From NCBI GenBank assembly GCA_001695595.3, contig MBPM02000009.1:1426001-1490000 (forward strand): DNA of 64,000 nucleotides, written 5' to 3'. The notes under the pieces are model-generated. The model made no database searches and was not told the DNA's origin. It saw nothing but the letters and a program-made list of their open reading frames with translations. Below, one piece after another: positions 10,601 through 22,660 of the stretch (the stretch's first letter is position 1; each line of letters starts with the position of its first letter). This DNA comes from Plasmopara viticola. Lineage: Eukaryota; Oomycota; Peronosporomycetes; Peronosporales; Peronosporaceae. A program made the translations under genes and the position numbers.

Positions 10601-12312
10601 ATTTCGGTTTATCCGGTATTCAAAAGTTCGTTTGGTGAAAAAAGTGTCAATGGCATCAATGTCGAAGAAGGAGAAGGGAAAGGACCATTAAAAGAGTGGT
10701 TTGCACTTGTGAGTGCTCAATTAACTTCAAAGTGGAAGCTTTTATCTACCAACAAAGATTTGGCAGCGATGGAGTCGATTTTAATGACTGCAAGTGAAAA
10801 CACGTTAACAATCCCTGGAGCTTCCAATGTTATTTTTCCAGGCTTTCAGCTTGAATGGACGACAAATGATGGGGACACAATGTGTAGAGTTGTCAACAAG
10901 TGCATCGGAGGCGACGTCTACTTACTCGATCGAGCTGTGCCGTCTCATTCTTTTTTGGCATCTCAACTACGCATTTTGCAGCCCAAAACTGCTGTATTTG
11001 AGTATGTTCAAGAATCTGAGAGTTACTGGCTCAATGAAAACACACGCGACATGCCTGAGACTCGCGATATACTCGTCTTTGTCGGGTGGTTTATTGCTTG
11101 TGCCATTACGCATTTTTGTCCGATCCAGTTACGGATTCACCCGTTGCTCTTTTGCAAGTTGCTCAATCCTCAGCATTGTGTGACACTGGAAGAGATCAAG
11201 GGTTTTGACTCGCAATTATTCCAATCATTATCCGGGATTGTAGACATGAAGCCGGCCGCGTTTGCCGAATTATTGAAGTTTGAAGGGGCTGATGAAAGTC
11301 TGAGTGCTGAGGCCTATATTCGCAATGTATTAGAAAGCAAATTCGGCCTAACGTCCGGCATTGAGTGGCAACTGCAATCGCTGCGTTGTGGCTTTAATCG
11401 AGTCATTAGCATTGATCAACTCGATCGTCTTGGAATCACTGGGGCAGATTTGGTTACTAGCCTTTGTGGAATCTGTCGTGATCCCGAAGCCGATTTTGTC
11501 ATTGACGAAGTATTTCGAATTGCCATTGACACTGACTTGTCTGCCTGTCGGCCAATGATGGACGCATTCTGGCACACGGTCAATAGCTTTGAGCCGCTGC
11601 TGAAGCGAAAATTTATAAAGTTTGTGACTGGGGTGGACACACTGCCTTTGGCAGGAACGGAGGTACTTATCTTTTCAATTACTGTCTTGGCTTCTATGCT
11701 AACTCTAATTTTACGGTACAGTTCTTACGAATCGAGATGCCATTTGTTGTCAATGCGTCGAGTGACTTCAAAAAGGGTCTTCATATGCTTCCACAGGCCC
11801 ATGTACGTACTTTGAAGCTTCCTTCCTGGGTTCCTAATGCAGCTTTAATGTGTACTTGTTGTATCTAGACTTGCGAGAACACGCTCGAGCTGCCTCATTA
11901 TTGGAAAGCACTTTGCTTGAACGTTCAGCATGACGAGAAAGAAGCAAACGTTGCTTTGGAAGAAAAATTAGCGCTTCTCATGAACAAAAAATTGCGCGAC
12001 GCGATCGAGTATTCGAGTGGATATGGACTTGATAACGCGTCAGCTGGCGATGGTGTGCTATCTACGTTGAACGGCGATAATCATCTGCTGGTTAAAGACG
12101 AGAGCTACGATTCAATGGGTCTTCCGGCTTTGTCAGACATGCCACAAGAAAGTTTGTTGCCATCAAACGAAACATCGCGCCACAAACTCACACATAATAA
12201 TATTGACGAATTTAATGATAAGTCACTGGAATTGCAGACTGTGACAAAATCACCCCCTTCAGACGAAGCCTATGACGACTATGATGACTGGGAGGAAGAG
12301 TCTATGGCGTGA
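7619..12312 (+). CDS. HECT-type E3 ubiquitin ligase
   Basis: This transfers ubiquitin from an E2 to substrate through a catalytic cysteine. The start is the ATG at 7619 (MAKRKAVKKN). Firm exons are 8554-11662, 11722-11802 and 11869-12312. The HECT domain occupies the last 550 or so residues: EEGEGKGPLKEWFALVSAQL (GxGx..EwF entry motif), LPAMPEt-like N-lobe text, the FKKGLHMLPQAH block in the small 81-base exon, and the catalytic TCENTLELPHY at the start of the last exon (Cys codon 11872-11874). A short acidic tail follows (SDEAYDDYDDWEEES). The N-terminal part is uncertain. One frame is open from 7619 to 8487, but the 7962-8050 stretch reads far better in another frame (WKMELRVKEADKWEAYSARD). 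Introns at about 7870-7961 and 8051-8117 reconcile the phase and give 1447 residues. The acidic Ser/Asp-rich stretch after residue 330 is probably disordered. Confidence 0.9.
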
Positions 12313-13005
12313 GGCATTTGTCTTTCTCTCATTGTGCCGATAAGGTCGTTATGTGACTTACAACCTGTAGCTTAGATTGAAATGCGATTAGATTTATGGT
12401 GGAAGAAAGCAATTGAGAGCTGAATCTTTCCTTTGTTATGAGTCGTTTGAGACAGCGCAACACATTACGAGAGGCATCTGCGTAAACTTTTTATCCATTC
12501 CCTATTTCCGCTCAATTTTAGTTATTGATGTAGGAACTAAGCAAATTATGACTCAAAAATGAGAGCATTACCTCGCTCTAATAGTGACGTGCGCTGAGCA
12601 TGTCATTCTATGAAAATTATAATATGACATCAACATTAACACTTCTAATCGCGGATGGCTTTTATCGCATTCAACGGATTACATCACCATCGCCATCGAC
12701 CAAATTATCGTAAGGTGACGTTAAATTTTCGCCAATGCTTATTCCTGGTCACCAGGCCGGCATTGCGAAGAGCAGCGATACTCCAAACGAAAAAGCTCCA
12801 CTACAATCCCTTTGTCGGAGAGTCGTGTTTGAACGCTATAAATATGATATTTCAGCGAGTAACCCGAGCAAGTTGATCGTTTAGCTCCATCCATGATAGT
12901 GGTGGCCGAAGAAGTCGATCTGCTGCTCCTGCCATGGAACCAAACGCCACCGCAGGTTTCAATTTTAAACTTTAGTTAAGCGGCTACCCTAAATCAAACC
13001 TCATG
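12313..13005. other. Intergenic, no gene recognised
   Basis: AT-rich DNA after the HECT gene. A 73-codon open frame at 12655-12876 has no recognisable family and no support. The stretch ends at TCAAACCTCATG (12994-13005), the left copy of a 12-bp target-site duplication. Confidence 0.6.
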
Positions 13006-13333
13006 TAATGTAATGTAATGTATTACGTTATCGCGTTGCCAAGTTATGCACGTGCTAGGCTCGGTCTGGCTAGTCCACGGCATAGAGTGGTGTCCGCATA
13101 CGTCGAGTCTCCTTCGGCGGGCAGTGCAGCCAGCACCGAGGTCGTGAGGGTCTTCCTTTATTTTGCTTAACTCTGACTTGGTAAGAGCCCAGGTGGCGCC
13201 CGGTACTGGAGACCGTCGCGTCGAGGGTGAGACTCGTTAGAGACCTGCAGATGCCCGAGAGCACCTGCCCGAAGCGCGCGAGCATTTAGCCCCCGCGCTC
13301 GGAAGGAGGGCGTCACTCCAACCTTTTCCAAGC
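13006..13333 (-). mobile_element. Short LINE-derived non-autonomous element, copy 1
   Basis: About 328 bp, reverse-oriented, flanked by perfect 12-bp direct repeats TCAAACCTCATG (12994-13005 and 13334-13345). Read on the minus strand it starts with AAAAGGTTGGAGTGACGCC, carries the CTCGCGCGCTTCGGGCAGGT block, a GCGCCACCTGGGCTCTTACC block and an AAG...CCTCACGACCTCGGTGC block, and ends CGATAACGTAATACATTACA with a pentamer tail (TACAT repeats). Three other copies in this window share the ends. The short copies share the same two internal junctions. Confidence 0.9.
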
Positions 13334-13795
13334 TCAAACCTCATGATATTGTATATTTCTAGTACAATACGGTCAACGTCATCAAGCAATTTAATATTCT
13401 CCACAAAGCATCCAAATCATCGTACAGGTATATGAGATTTGTCAATCATCATGTTTACTCTATTTCAATTGATCATCCGCCCGCCAATTTGCCTCTACTA
13501 TAAAAGATTCCGCAACAAGACAACTCCCACACACGTAACGCAATACAGTCGTGGAGGAAGTTTCTTTGTAGGTCTGTAATAGGACGGGGGATGGGCAGCG
13601 AGCGGGGCGAAGTCGGTGAAGGAGGAGGAGTGTTAGCTGCTTGTAACAAACTAAAAAGTGATCCCATAGATAGGGCTCTTAGAAATTATATCGTCGCTGC
13701 CTAGCACCGAGGGGTACAGCCGAAAGCGTTACCAAATTGTAAAAGCGCTCTGATATAGCATCTGCATTGTAAGATGACGGAATCGTCTGCTTGAT
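13334..13795. other. Intergenic, repeat-derived, no gene recognised
   Basis: From the right target-site duplication up to the gag remnant. Nothing protein-like was recognised on either strand; a minus-strand frame at 13473-13667 has no family features. Confidence 0.5.
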
Positions 13796-14340
13796 GACGC
13801 CGGTGTTTAAGGCAGATGTTCTGCCCATACCCCGACCGCTTAAGGTCGGCGTGAAGGCTGCCGAGGGATTAAAGGATAAAGTCTTTTAATTAGTCAGAGA
13901 GGTTGAAATGGCAATGAAGCTCGCTTACTGCGGACGAAGCAGCCAACAGTGGGCTTAATCACTTTGAAGCTTGGCTGGTGAGCATGCGCCTGGACTATCA
14001 CGGGCAATGTCTCAGTAAAAGGCGTTTTTTTTCTGACCTCGAATGATGTAAAGCACCTCTAATGCGAGGCTTTTCGCCAATTTTCCATTCGTACTTCTTA
14101 CGGTCATGCTTCCTTTCAGCTTGCCAGGATAGGCAGGAGTTTGGTATCATTGTTCAGAAATTATTAGTTTGCTGACAAGGAGGATCATTTTTCAAAAAAG
14201 GAGCAGTCACCGTCTACATAGACGGATTGCGCACGAACGAAGCCCAAACAGGTGTACTTCTTGTACACAATTTCTTGTTAGGAAGCCGTGAAAGTGACAT
14301 TAAGCTCAAATGTAGGGAGATTCACAGAGTTAATAGCCAT
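13796..14340 (+). pseudogene. Ty3-gypsy gag remnant
   Basis: One frame reads TPVFKADVLPIPRPLKVG, then after a stop VREVEMAMKLAYCG and QQWA. Another frame gives FEAWLVSMRLDYHGQCLSKR, and from about 14204 VTVYIDGLRTNEAQTGVLLV. These are the successive landmarks of the gag capsid region in oomycete gypsy elements (RPLKV..., W/VREVEMAM, ...F.EGLRTG.ART.VF.). At least three stops or frame changes break it. The matching order on one strand makes chance unlikely, but the identification rests on remembered family patterns. Confidence 0.5.
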
Positions 14341-17300
14341 CGGGATTTTGGATCTCATTTACAGTGATGATGAGGAAGTGGGGATTTAAGCTGCGGAATA
14401 ACGTAGAGTACCTGTTGATGTTCTACGTTTAAGTAAACTTTAGTGAGCAAAACTCCCAACCCGTCATCTTGTGTACCACGAGAAGAATGTAACACTCGAT
14501 TGCCGCAAGGCAGCTTCCTGTGTGACGCATTACTTTTGTGAAAATTGGGTAGAATTGATAGATCGACAGGGCTTAGCCCTAAAGAGATCGGTTCCCCAAA
14601 ATACAAGTCGTTCTTGCAAGCTTAAAGTTTTTTGGTGTCGAGGCAGCCGCTCAGGGTATACACCTAAATCGAGTCAATTTGGGTAATTGGGTCTTTATCT
14701 TCCTATCGACTGTCGAAGGACGTCAGCCAATCGCTGAAGCGCTAAGAACACACCAACGTGATTTTGCCAGCGAAGTGAACAAGAATCACCGTACCTGGAT
14801 CTTGCTCTGAATTTGCTTGAATTCATGGCAGCAAAGACTGTTTTGTGTTGGGCCCGAATGCGAGATATCACATATAGCGTCGATGAAGCATTACGAACAC
14901 CGGGTTGACTGAAAGTGAAGATCTCAAGTTGCACTCATTGTTCTTAGCGTAGATTTGGTGATTCAAGATTTTCCCTCTGCTAGGAAATGGCAGCACTATT
15001 GGCGGGGACACTGATCAGCGTGTTGTACAGAGTTAAGCACTTATAATGTCAAAATTGAGAGCTCGGAACGTAAAAAGCCACAAAAGCCACAGAGCGATGC
15101 TTGTACATCATGTATGGTGGTGTTGGCATAGCTGGTTACAGGCCAAGTCAGTATAAAATAAGATCTATTACTATGCATGGAGCATAAAGCAAGTCACTAA
15201 GCAAATTTATGTGAGGAGCAACACTATCTTCATACCATTTATGGCATGACTGGCTCTAGGACAGCGCAGTTTGGGCAACGCCCACCTCTGCACGCAAAAT
15301 GACACGGAAACTACTGAGTGGTGCTCGAAAGCGACAACATTCACAGCATGTTCTGCATGACATGTTTGCTTTAAGTTGAAATATAATGAACGAGGATTTA
15401 AATTCACGCGAAGTATCACAATAGTCACTTAATAATGCACGTTAACGACAGTATCCGGTGCAAAGTATGCCAATTCAGGTCGGGAGTAGACCAAGGCATC
15501 AACGACGCAGCAATGACGATACGTGTGAGTGGTATGTAGCTCACTAAGAGAGCTACAGTAATTAGCGCTTGATGTATGTAGAGGCCAATGTATCCGGAAT
15601 GCTGCCATTTTGATGTACTTAGAGGGGTGCATATTCCGCTAAAGAGGGCCTTTTACGAGCGGAGGTCTTTGCGGGACTAAATGTGCGTTATCGCACAATC
15701 TGTCGACGCAAAATGCCATAAAAAGTCTTATTGAGATCGTCGGTCTCGTGATAAAAGATTAAGATGTGTGACACTTATCGAGCAGTGCAGGGCATCTTGA
15801 AGAGGGTCTAAGTAGACATGCAACGCTGATAGTAATTGGCTATTTGCTTAAAATAAAGAAAACTAGTACGGTCAAAAGCAAGCTGAGCCCGAAGCATATT
15901 CTGCCAGTGAACGAGATGATTGAGATGGACAGAATCTTGAAGGCAAAGCTTGAAGAAGCTTGTTAAGCAACATTATAAACGCGGTAACTGTCATTTGACC
16001 AAAAGAAGAGATCATTTTCCGGCTGCCAATTCGTAGATCAGTGTTGTACAGCAACAAACGGACCACAGGATCCCACAACATTGTAAAGAAATCACACGAG
16101 CCAAAACTTGTTGATGGCATTACGACACAAATTATTTTGAACATGAATTAAAACAGCACATAGTACTAAGGATCTAACAGAAAAATAGTACATAGTCACA
16201 TGACCACTACTTATTGCATATTACTAGAGGTACAACGCAAAAGATAGTATAGTTACCTCAAATGGATGTTACCGATAGCCCAAACAACGTCTCATTCACA
16301 GTTTGAAACACGGGCGTTATATCGGGTTGTGGTAGTGAGTTGATTACTAATTTTTGATTCCGGTAGATAGCAGACTATGACTTGAAGTGGTTTTGGATGT
16401 ATCATGAAGGTCAGCAACCTAAATTAACGCTTCCTGTGACCAAATGGCTCGCGTCAAAAAGGTTTTAAGAAAAAGTTTGTAAACTACCTATGGCCTAACA
16501 CTTTCGTCCGTAACACCAGGAACATTATCCTCACTGCAGCCGTCGTGCGCCCTTCTTCCATGCACAACTCGCTGTCGTCAGCGATGATCTCACCGCTGCA
16601 CCTTTTGTGATCACAATGCTTCTGGGGGAAAATTACTTATATCCGTAGACTTTCGCTCAGTCTCTCGAGTCGGTCAGTGCCACCCCTGCGACTGCTTGGT
16701 CTAGTATTTGCACTTCGCTCAAACCGCTTAGCATTTGGTCAACTACGATGGATTGGTGAAGAGGCTTATACAATATTTGCATTGAAAGAAATTCGCGCAG
16801 CTCTACATAGCTTTACGGTGCCCTTGGAAGTGTCTCTACTTTGACGTTGTCCGTAGAAAGTTAAGATGGCGGTCAAGTAGTATTTTGAAGTAGGCCCGCC
16901 CCAAGCGCGACTCTTTCGGGTGCAGGCAACAACGATAAAGAAGCTTTACCAATCTCTTTTTAATCACAAACAAGCTCATACCTCCAGAAATGACGTGGAT
17001 GGGCGTTTCACATCGCACAGAATAGTGCTCGTGAGTCCTCTGGCTCAAAATTAGTCCCAATGTACTTAATCGTAGCTCAGTATAACAATGTTTCTGAGGC
17101 AAGCTATGGCACATGATCTGTACATTTGTCAAAGGATAAGGACAATCTAGATATTCAGCTCATTAAGACTCTTGAAGGTTGCTGGGAGCCGCTCCTTTAG
17201 GCCAGATGCCTTTCTTTTTTTCGGCAGGGGCGGTGCGCCGCAGCGAGAAAAATTTAATTCCGTCATGTGACTGATCCTTCCAGGAGATTGACAGCAGGTA

Positions 17301-18430
17301 AAGAAGGAACTAGCAGCGGTAGACTGCTGGTTACTCAAGTAATTTTTGAAGTCAAGAAAATATTCTTGAGTTTCACACAACGAGAAATGTCGCGCACCGG
17401 TAGATTTTGTCCGGTCTGTCAAAATAGGTTGACAGCTGGTCTGCAAAAGGGTAACAAAATTGGATACTGATATATTTTTTAAAGATTGACGTCTGGTAAA
17501 ACCTGTATTATTCTGTCGTTAACCTTTGACGGCGGCACCTGCACCCAATTGTTCCAAAGATAAAGGTTTTAATCTAAGAGCATAGTTTCACAAGTAGATA
17601 ACATACCACCACAAACTGCAAATGACGAAGTTTTGCAGGACTTTGTGGGTAGCGAAATACCACGAAGAGTGGGTGGCATAGGTTTGTATAAAGAAATGAA
17701 AGATGTATGCACTGTGCTTACAAATCCTTTCGTGGCTGACCGCTCAGCTGGTCGGCTTGACACGTTACATGTGCTTTAGTTAGAATCACCGTTAAAGGTG
17801 ACGCTTTGGCTGACTTTAAAGCCAGAAAAATGTCGGAGGTGAATTTAACAAAGCGGAAACTTTCTGAGGATTTAAATCATCCGTCATGTTCGAGTGTCTC
17901 TTCGACTCCGGCGAATGGTCATAGCTTTAAGATCTTATAGATCCTCGAAATCCGGTACACCCGTTGATAACTGAAATTCTCAGATGTGCTCACCATTCAT
18001 TTTTTGCCGGATCGAAGAGTAAGGTACGAATCTGATCTTATGCCAGGCGTATCTTCCGGTAATTGCCGTTGATACGAGACAATGGAAGCTCATTAATAGT
18101 TTTTTTGCCGAATAAACAAATATTAGCATTAAACGTTTTGCATTCTTCACCGCCTCCTGCGCTTAAATTGAGCAAAAAATGGCAAATAGTTCCTGTTTAC
18201 TATGAAGTCTAAAAGTACAGTTGAACTGCACAAAAGCCTAACAACGCACAGTGCTCTTATATATTCAGAAAAAAGACGCACACCAAAATTGTCGGGTACG
18301 GCTTGTAATGTGAACGAAATTTGGTGTAGATTTACTACGAAATACAAGCGTAAGCCAAATGTACGGCTAAATCATGTAATTAGTGACATTGAAATGGCTG
18401 TCACAACACATTTGTTTTGATTGGTCAAAC
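14341..18430. other. Decayed retroelement-like sequence, no intact gene
   Basis: About 4 kb with no open frame longer than 100 codons. It probably continues the gypsy element whose gag is just upstream. A stretch near 16640-16760 in mixed frames (VDFRSVSRV ... CTSLKPL) could be reverse-transcriptase debris, but I cannot align it convincingly. No promoter, LTR pair or gene was recognised. Confidence 0.4.
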
Positions 18431-20551
18431 ATAATTTGAAGATACATTAGCTCGCTGCGTACCCAAATACATCGATGGCCACAAAAGGTACATCTTGGCC
18501 GCCAAAATACAAATTCCGAAGTCATGAGGGTGCTAATGTCAATATTGTTTTTCTCGTAAGCTACCATAGGACCTCAAGAAGTAAAAGCCGCCTCGGCCTG
18601 GCCTACGCCACGATCCTGAGATTGTTGGGTCTTCTTAATAAATTTCTCAGGCTATTTTGGTCTTGCAAAGCCTTTACTGTATCAATAAAAAAAGAGCATC
18701 GAGTCATGCTGGGAAATTTGGAAACGAAATGCTTACGAGGCATCATTGAAATTCTTCAGAAGGCACCTGCGCTGACTTTATTTGACGTCAAAGCTGTTTG
18801 ACACGTTTCTTATTATACAATGTGTTGTTTGGTCATGCAACTCGATGCGAGACGTCGAAAGGAAAACATTTTGCTAAAGCTGCCAATTGAAGAAATTCCG
18901 TTAATGGCAAGAAAACACTTGGCGAAGTTCCAAATTCGTCTTATGGAATTTAAATAATTTGTAGCCAATTCATCCCATGCATCCTTGCTGGCGGCTGTAA
19001 AGAAACCTCGCTTATCTTAACGAATGTGTCAAACAGTCGTGATGTCATGTGTACTAAGACCACAGTGTAACTTCCAAGTCTTGCCAGCTTAATACGCTTG
19101 GCGACACGCTTTCACGCAGGCCAGACAAAGTATTGGCTTGCATGAGCAGAGACGAAAGCTCAATCTGTTAACGAATTTGCTCAGTCATACAACACTAATG
19201 CCAAATTGGAACCCACAGTGCGAATCTTTATTGCTGTCACAGATGCCAATTAGCATCAAACAGACGTCTACTTCACTATATGGCGAATACGGCAAAATGA
19301 ATGACTTCGTTGGTTTAAATGACGAAGACCTGACGTACGATATACTTGTAAAGGACTATAAATGCTCGATATTTAAGGCCATGAAATACCTGCTTTCAAA
19401 TTCCATTGACGACTGAGTGGCTAAGGGTGTGAAGGCGTGCCTGAGGATCAAACCCGCGTCTTAGGCGTCGTGTCCATTATTAAGTCTACTGGAATTAGCG
19501 GACTTCGAACCTTGACTTTGTACATTTCGTGACGAAGTCTGTAAGCCAAGGACAAAAAGTGATCGTGTGTCACTTTTTGAAATCGGCAACAGCTTCAGGT
19601 AAAAACATTGGTGACCAAACAGCAAGGCTTCTTACGGATAAGATCATCACTTCCGGGCACGATGGAGTATAAAAGAGACCCAAGCTTTACCGCTGTGTCT
19701 AAGCAAATTTATTGAAACTAACTTGCTACCGTCAGCAGATTTCTCAACAGATGGTTGGACGAAGATCATCAACTGTAACTCTGAAGACACATCGCGCAAC
19801 TCGTGCACAGATGTGACGCATTTGTGGGCTAACAAGCCAACACTGGTACAATAATCTAGCTCGTGATTTGACAAGCTTCACATGAATTGGCTTAAGCACC
19901 GTTGACTCTTAAAAGTCCAAGGGCTTTTGAAACTGTCTTGAAAAGTTTATTTATGTCTCTTACTTGAACCCGCATTTTTACGTATGAAATTATCTGGTTT
20001 GCAGGTAGCCGACCAAATCGGATAAACGCAATTTAACGAACACAGCAATGGAAATTTAAATGTTTATCCAAAAAAATGTATCACATTAACTTTAAACCTA
20101 TCACTTAGAAGAGTACTTGTGATTTCAACTTGTACACATCCAACTTTCCTGGAAAGCTTTGAGTTGGCTTACATCATCAATCCTTTTCAGAAAATTTCGA
20201 CGCACCCAGCAATTTGTTAGACATTTTTTCAAGTATTATGACCCTTAAGGCTTTAAAATGTTATATTAAGTCTCTTAGAAGCGTTGTCATTGCGCTTAAT
20301 CAGGAGAGTACAAGCAACTCAACGGCGACGGATGGTGTCAAAAATTACCGCTATATTGGCCCTTGGACTGAGAGGTCAAGTCTTTAGGCTGTTTAAAAAA
20401 CCTGCAGCCGAACATAAAGCTCACTGCTAGGAAAAGCGTCTTTCTGACGCAATTCTGACACCTTGCGCTAAACTTTTTGTGGTCTGAACGACTGAATAGC
20501 TCACAAAGCACAGCTTGTCTTTCCCCGAGGGCCTTCATGGTTCGTGGTCGC
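18431..20551. other. Decayed DNA sequence with possible hAT-transposase debris
   Basis: Short protein-like pieces occur: FIETNLLPSADFSTDGWTKI (about 19700-19760, plus), where ..STDGWT.. resembles the D-x-W-T region of hAT transposases, and a minus-strand piece LFSRSDHKKFSARCQNC (about 20445-20495), which resembles a BED-type zinc finger entry. The pieces lie on opposite strands and are riddled with stops. No gene is claimed. Confidence 0.25.
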
Positions 20552-20595
20552 CTCGGGTCGGCCTTGGCGGCCTTTGCCGCCAAGGCCGACCCGAG
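20552..20595. repeat. Perfect 20-bp palindrome with 4-base loop
   Basis: The arm CTCGGGTCGGCCTTGGCGGC (20552-20571) is followed by CTTT and then its exact reverse complement (20576-20595). It is much more GC-rich than its surroundings. It could be a hairpin, the fused ends of two inverted elements, or a terminator-like structure. Confidence 0.95.
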
Positions 20596-21583
20596 AGCGC
20601 GTACGCTTAATATAGTTCTATCGTTAGAGAAGGAGTGAAGTTAAGAAGGACCTAACACAGCGACTTCGACCTGTCGGAATAATGGGGCTCTACTGATGTG
20701 GCGGCCAACTTCCAGACTCTATCAACAGTTCGATGATGTTGGTGCCGTAGATAATAAATATTATCCCTTACTGCATTTAAAGCTCTCCAAAAATGTGCGT
20801 TTGTTAAAGTGTTTATTTACTCTTTAAAAGGTAGCACACTCAAACGAAGTAATTTAGGTTGACCTTTTAGAAAATAGAGTATGAATGCCACGCGCACCTG
20901 ATCAACTATGATCAAGGACGCTATTGTGGCTATCCCAATTTCCTTGATTTGCAATAAAAACTTCTGTCGTGACCAAAAGAAAGTTTTACGACTAGCGCAT
21001 CCTGCGCACCGACCGAACGTATGATCCATTCTGGGCCTTTTAAGCGTATTTATGTATATGCTCTATCCGCTTACGCGTTGAACTGGTCACTAAGTACTAT
21101 GACAACTCCATACCTTACACAGAATAGGCGTGCAGGGTAATATTAAAAAACTATCCTACGTCAAGTGTGCAGTCAAGACAACACTAATTTGACCTTTTAC
21201 GCGTTATTATCGACTAAATTCGCTGAATAGATATATTTCTCTTTGGAATATATATAGCCGAGTTTATGACATAAAAGCTCGGCTTTATGCATCCACACAT
21301 AATCTGTAATCAAAGTTATCGACATGTAGAGATTCTATCGTTGGTTTTGAGTTTCCGCATGTGCCGTAGTTTACATCATGACGGTGGTCGGCGCCGTGAA
21401 GTTAACATCGTCGATGCTGAATTTAACAAGATTGGTTAGTCTAAAAGCCAAAGTGGACACGATGCTGCCAATTTCCAGCTTTCCAAATAGGATTTGGCCA
21501 ATTAGAAAAAGGTTCTTAAGACTTGGGCAACGAAAAAAGGGAAATTAGACAGCATTCGACTACTGTACTTTACTAAATGCTTC
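20596..21583. other. Intergenic, no gene recognised
   Basis: AT-rich sequence with a small inverted element near 21255-21290 (AGCCGAG...CTCGGCT). No protein family was recognised on either strand. Confidence 0.5.
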
Positions 21584-22660
21584 ATGCCGGTGCCAAGGCA
21601 GAACGTGACGCTCGAGTTCCTCCAGAGCCTAAATGATATGGGGAAAAAAGAAGCCCTGCAGGCTGCCATGGCATGCTGCTCCACCAAGGATCTTCGCAGT
21701 TTTTGTGGCGGCATGGGTGTGCGCGTGCGCAGCAAGGAGTATGCGGCCTATCAGACCAAGGCAGGCTACACGGAGCTGCTAACTCAGCTGATGCAAGCCA
21801 AAAGTGCGAGCAAGCGATCTGTGGTAGGGAGTGCTTTGTCACCTATCGTTGCAAAGCCAGTAGAGCGGACAAGGAAAACAAAGAATTGCAACTTTCGGTT
21901 ACTAAACGTGCTCTTTTCGGAGAAGATTGCCCCACATTTAAGCGAAATGAATGTGGAGGCGGCGCCAGAGGGGACAAGTACCGGAAGTGTGGGAAGAAAG
22001 AGTAACGGTTTCTGGACTAGAGTTCGATCCGAATATGTAAGCAGCAAGCCCGAGTACAGCCGCGTTGCCTTTCAGAGGGCTTGCTTCACGGGCTATAACC
22101 TTTCAATGCCGGTGCTTCACTCTAGCCTGAAGCTGAGCGAGATGTGGGGTGAGCTATGGGAGGCGTTTAATTGTGCTTCAATTCGATTTTCGCACTCGAC
22201 AGATCCCAACTTGGAATTTGCAGATTGCTGTCCCGGTCGAAGTGATGTGTACTACTTGCGATGTTGGCTTGGTGTGAAGCCGAATCTTTTACCAGAAATC
22301 TGTGCGCCGCTACCACCACGTTGTGCGTTAGAAAGAGATATTTTGACCATATCGGTGGATAAAGATGAAAAAAAGAGTGGGGAAGCTGTTCGGCCTGTTC
22401 CAGTGGATAATGCGGCACGGTCGTCTCGTAAGCGGCTCCACATGTCATCGAATCTTGATTCGAAAAGCGTCGAGGCAGCAAAGACGTCTATAGTGCAGAA
22501 CAAGGATGCAGAACGTGCGTTTTTAATGCAGTCGATTCGACATGCGGTTGAGATTTTGATGATGACACATAGATCGGATCTTGGATGTGATGTTGAAGAG
22601 ACTGTTAGATGTGAGCTTCAACAATGCACGAAACGCCTGAAACGCATTCAACAGGAGTAA
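21584..22660 (+). CDS. Intact single-exon protein of unknown function in repeat desert
   Basis: An uninterrupted 358-residue frame with an ATG start, in a region where nothing else is intact for about 9 kb upstream and 16 kb downstream. Residues 1-70 (FLQSLNDMGKKEALQAAMAC, LRSFCGGMGVRV) look like a helical SAP-like or DNA-binding entry. A basic linker follows (AKPVERTRKTKN). A conserved-looking block sits at about residues 135-190 (FWTRVRSEYVSSKPEYSRVA, LKLSEMWGELWEAFN), then a basic segment and a coiled-coil-like end (CELQQCTKRLKRIQQE). No signal peptide, membrane span or catalytic motif is visible. Its setting suggests either a transposon accessory protein or a dispersed multicopy gene. Long open shadow frames in other registers suggest GC composition above that of its flanks. 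Function is unknown. Confidence 0.65.
   Translation: MPVPRQNVTLEFLQSLNDMGKKEALQAAMACCSTKDLRSFCGGMGVRVRSKEYAAYQTKAGYTELLTQLMQAKSASKRSVVGSALSPIVAKPVERTRKTKNCNFRLLNVLFSEKIAPHLSEMNVEAAPEGTSTGSVGRKSNGFWTRVRSEYVSSKPEYSRVAFQRACFTGYNLSMPVLHSSLKLSEMWGELWEAFNCASIRFSHSTDPNLEFADCCPGRSDVYYLRCWLGVKPNLLPEICAPLPPRCALERDILTISVDKDEKKSGEAVRPVPVDNAARSSRKRLHMSSNLDSKSVEAAKTSIVQNKDAERAFLMQSIRHAVEILMMTHRSDLGCDVEETVRCELQQCTKRLKRIQQE

Noticed and set aside
8570..11815. Stand-alone gene beginning at a TTG codon at 8570
   Set aside because: A splice acceptor at 8552-8553 joins it in phase to the exon ending at 8487, so it is an internal exon of the HECT ligase.
12655..12876. 73-codon His-rich protein
   Set aside because: No homologue pattern, no composition shift, and it lies next to a transposable element insertion.
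16640..16760. Reverse transcriptase core of the gypsy element
   Set aside because: Only loose resemblance across two frames; YxDD could not be found.
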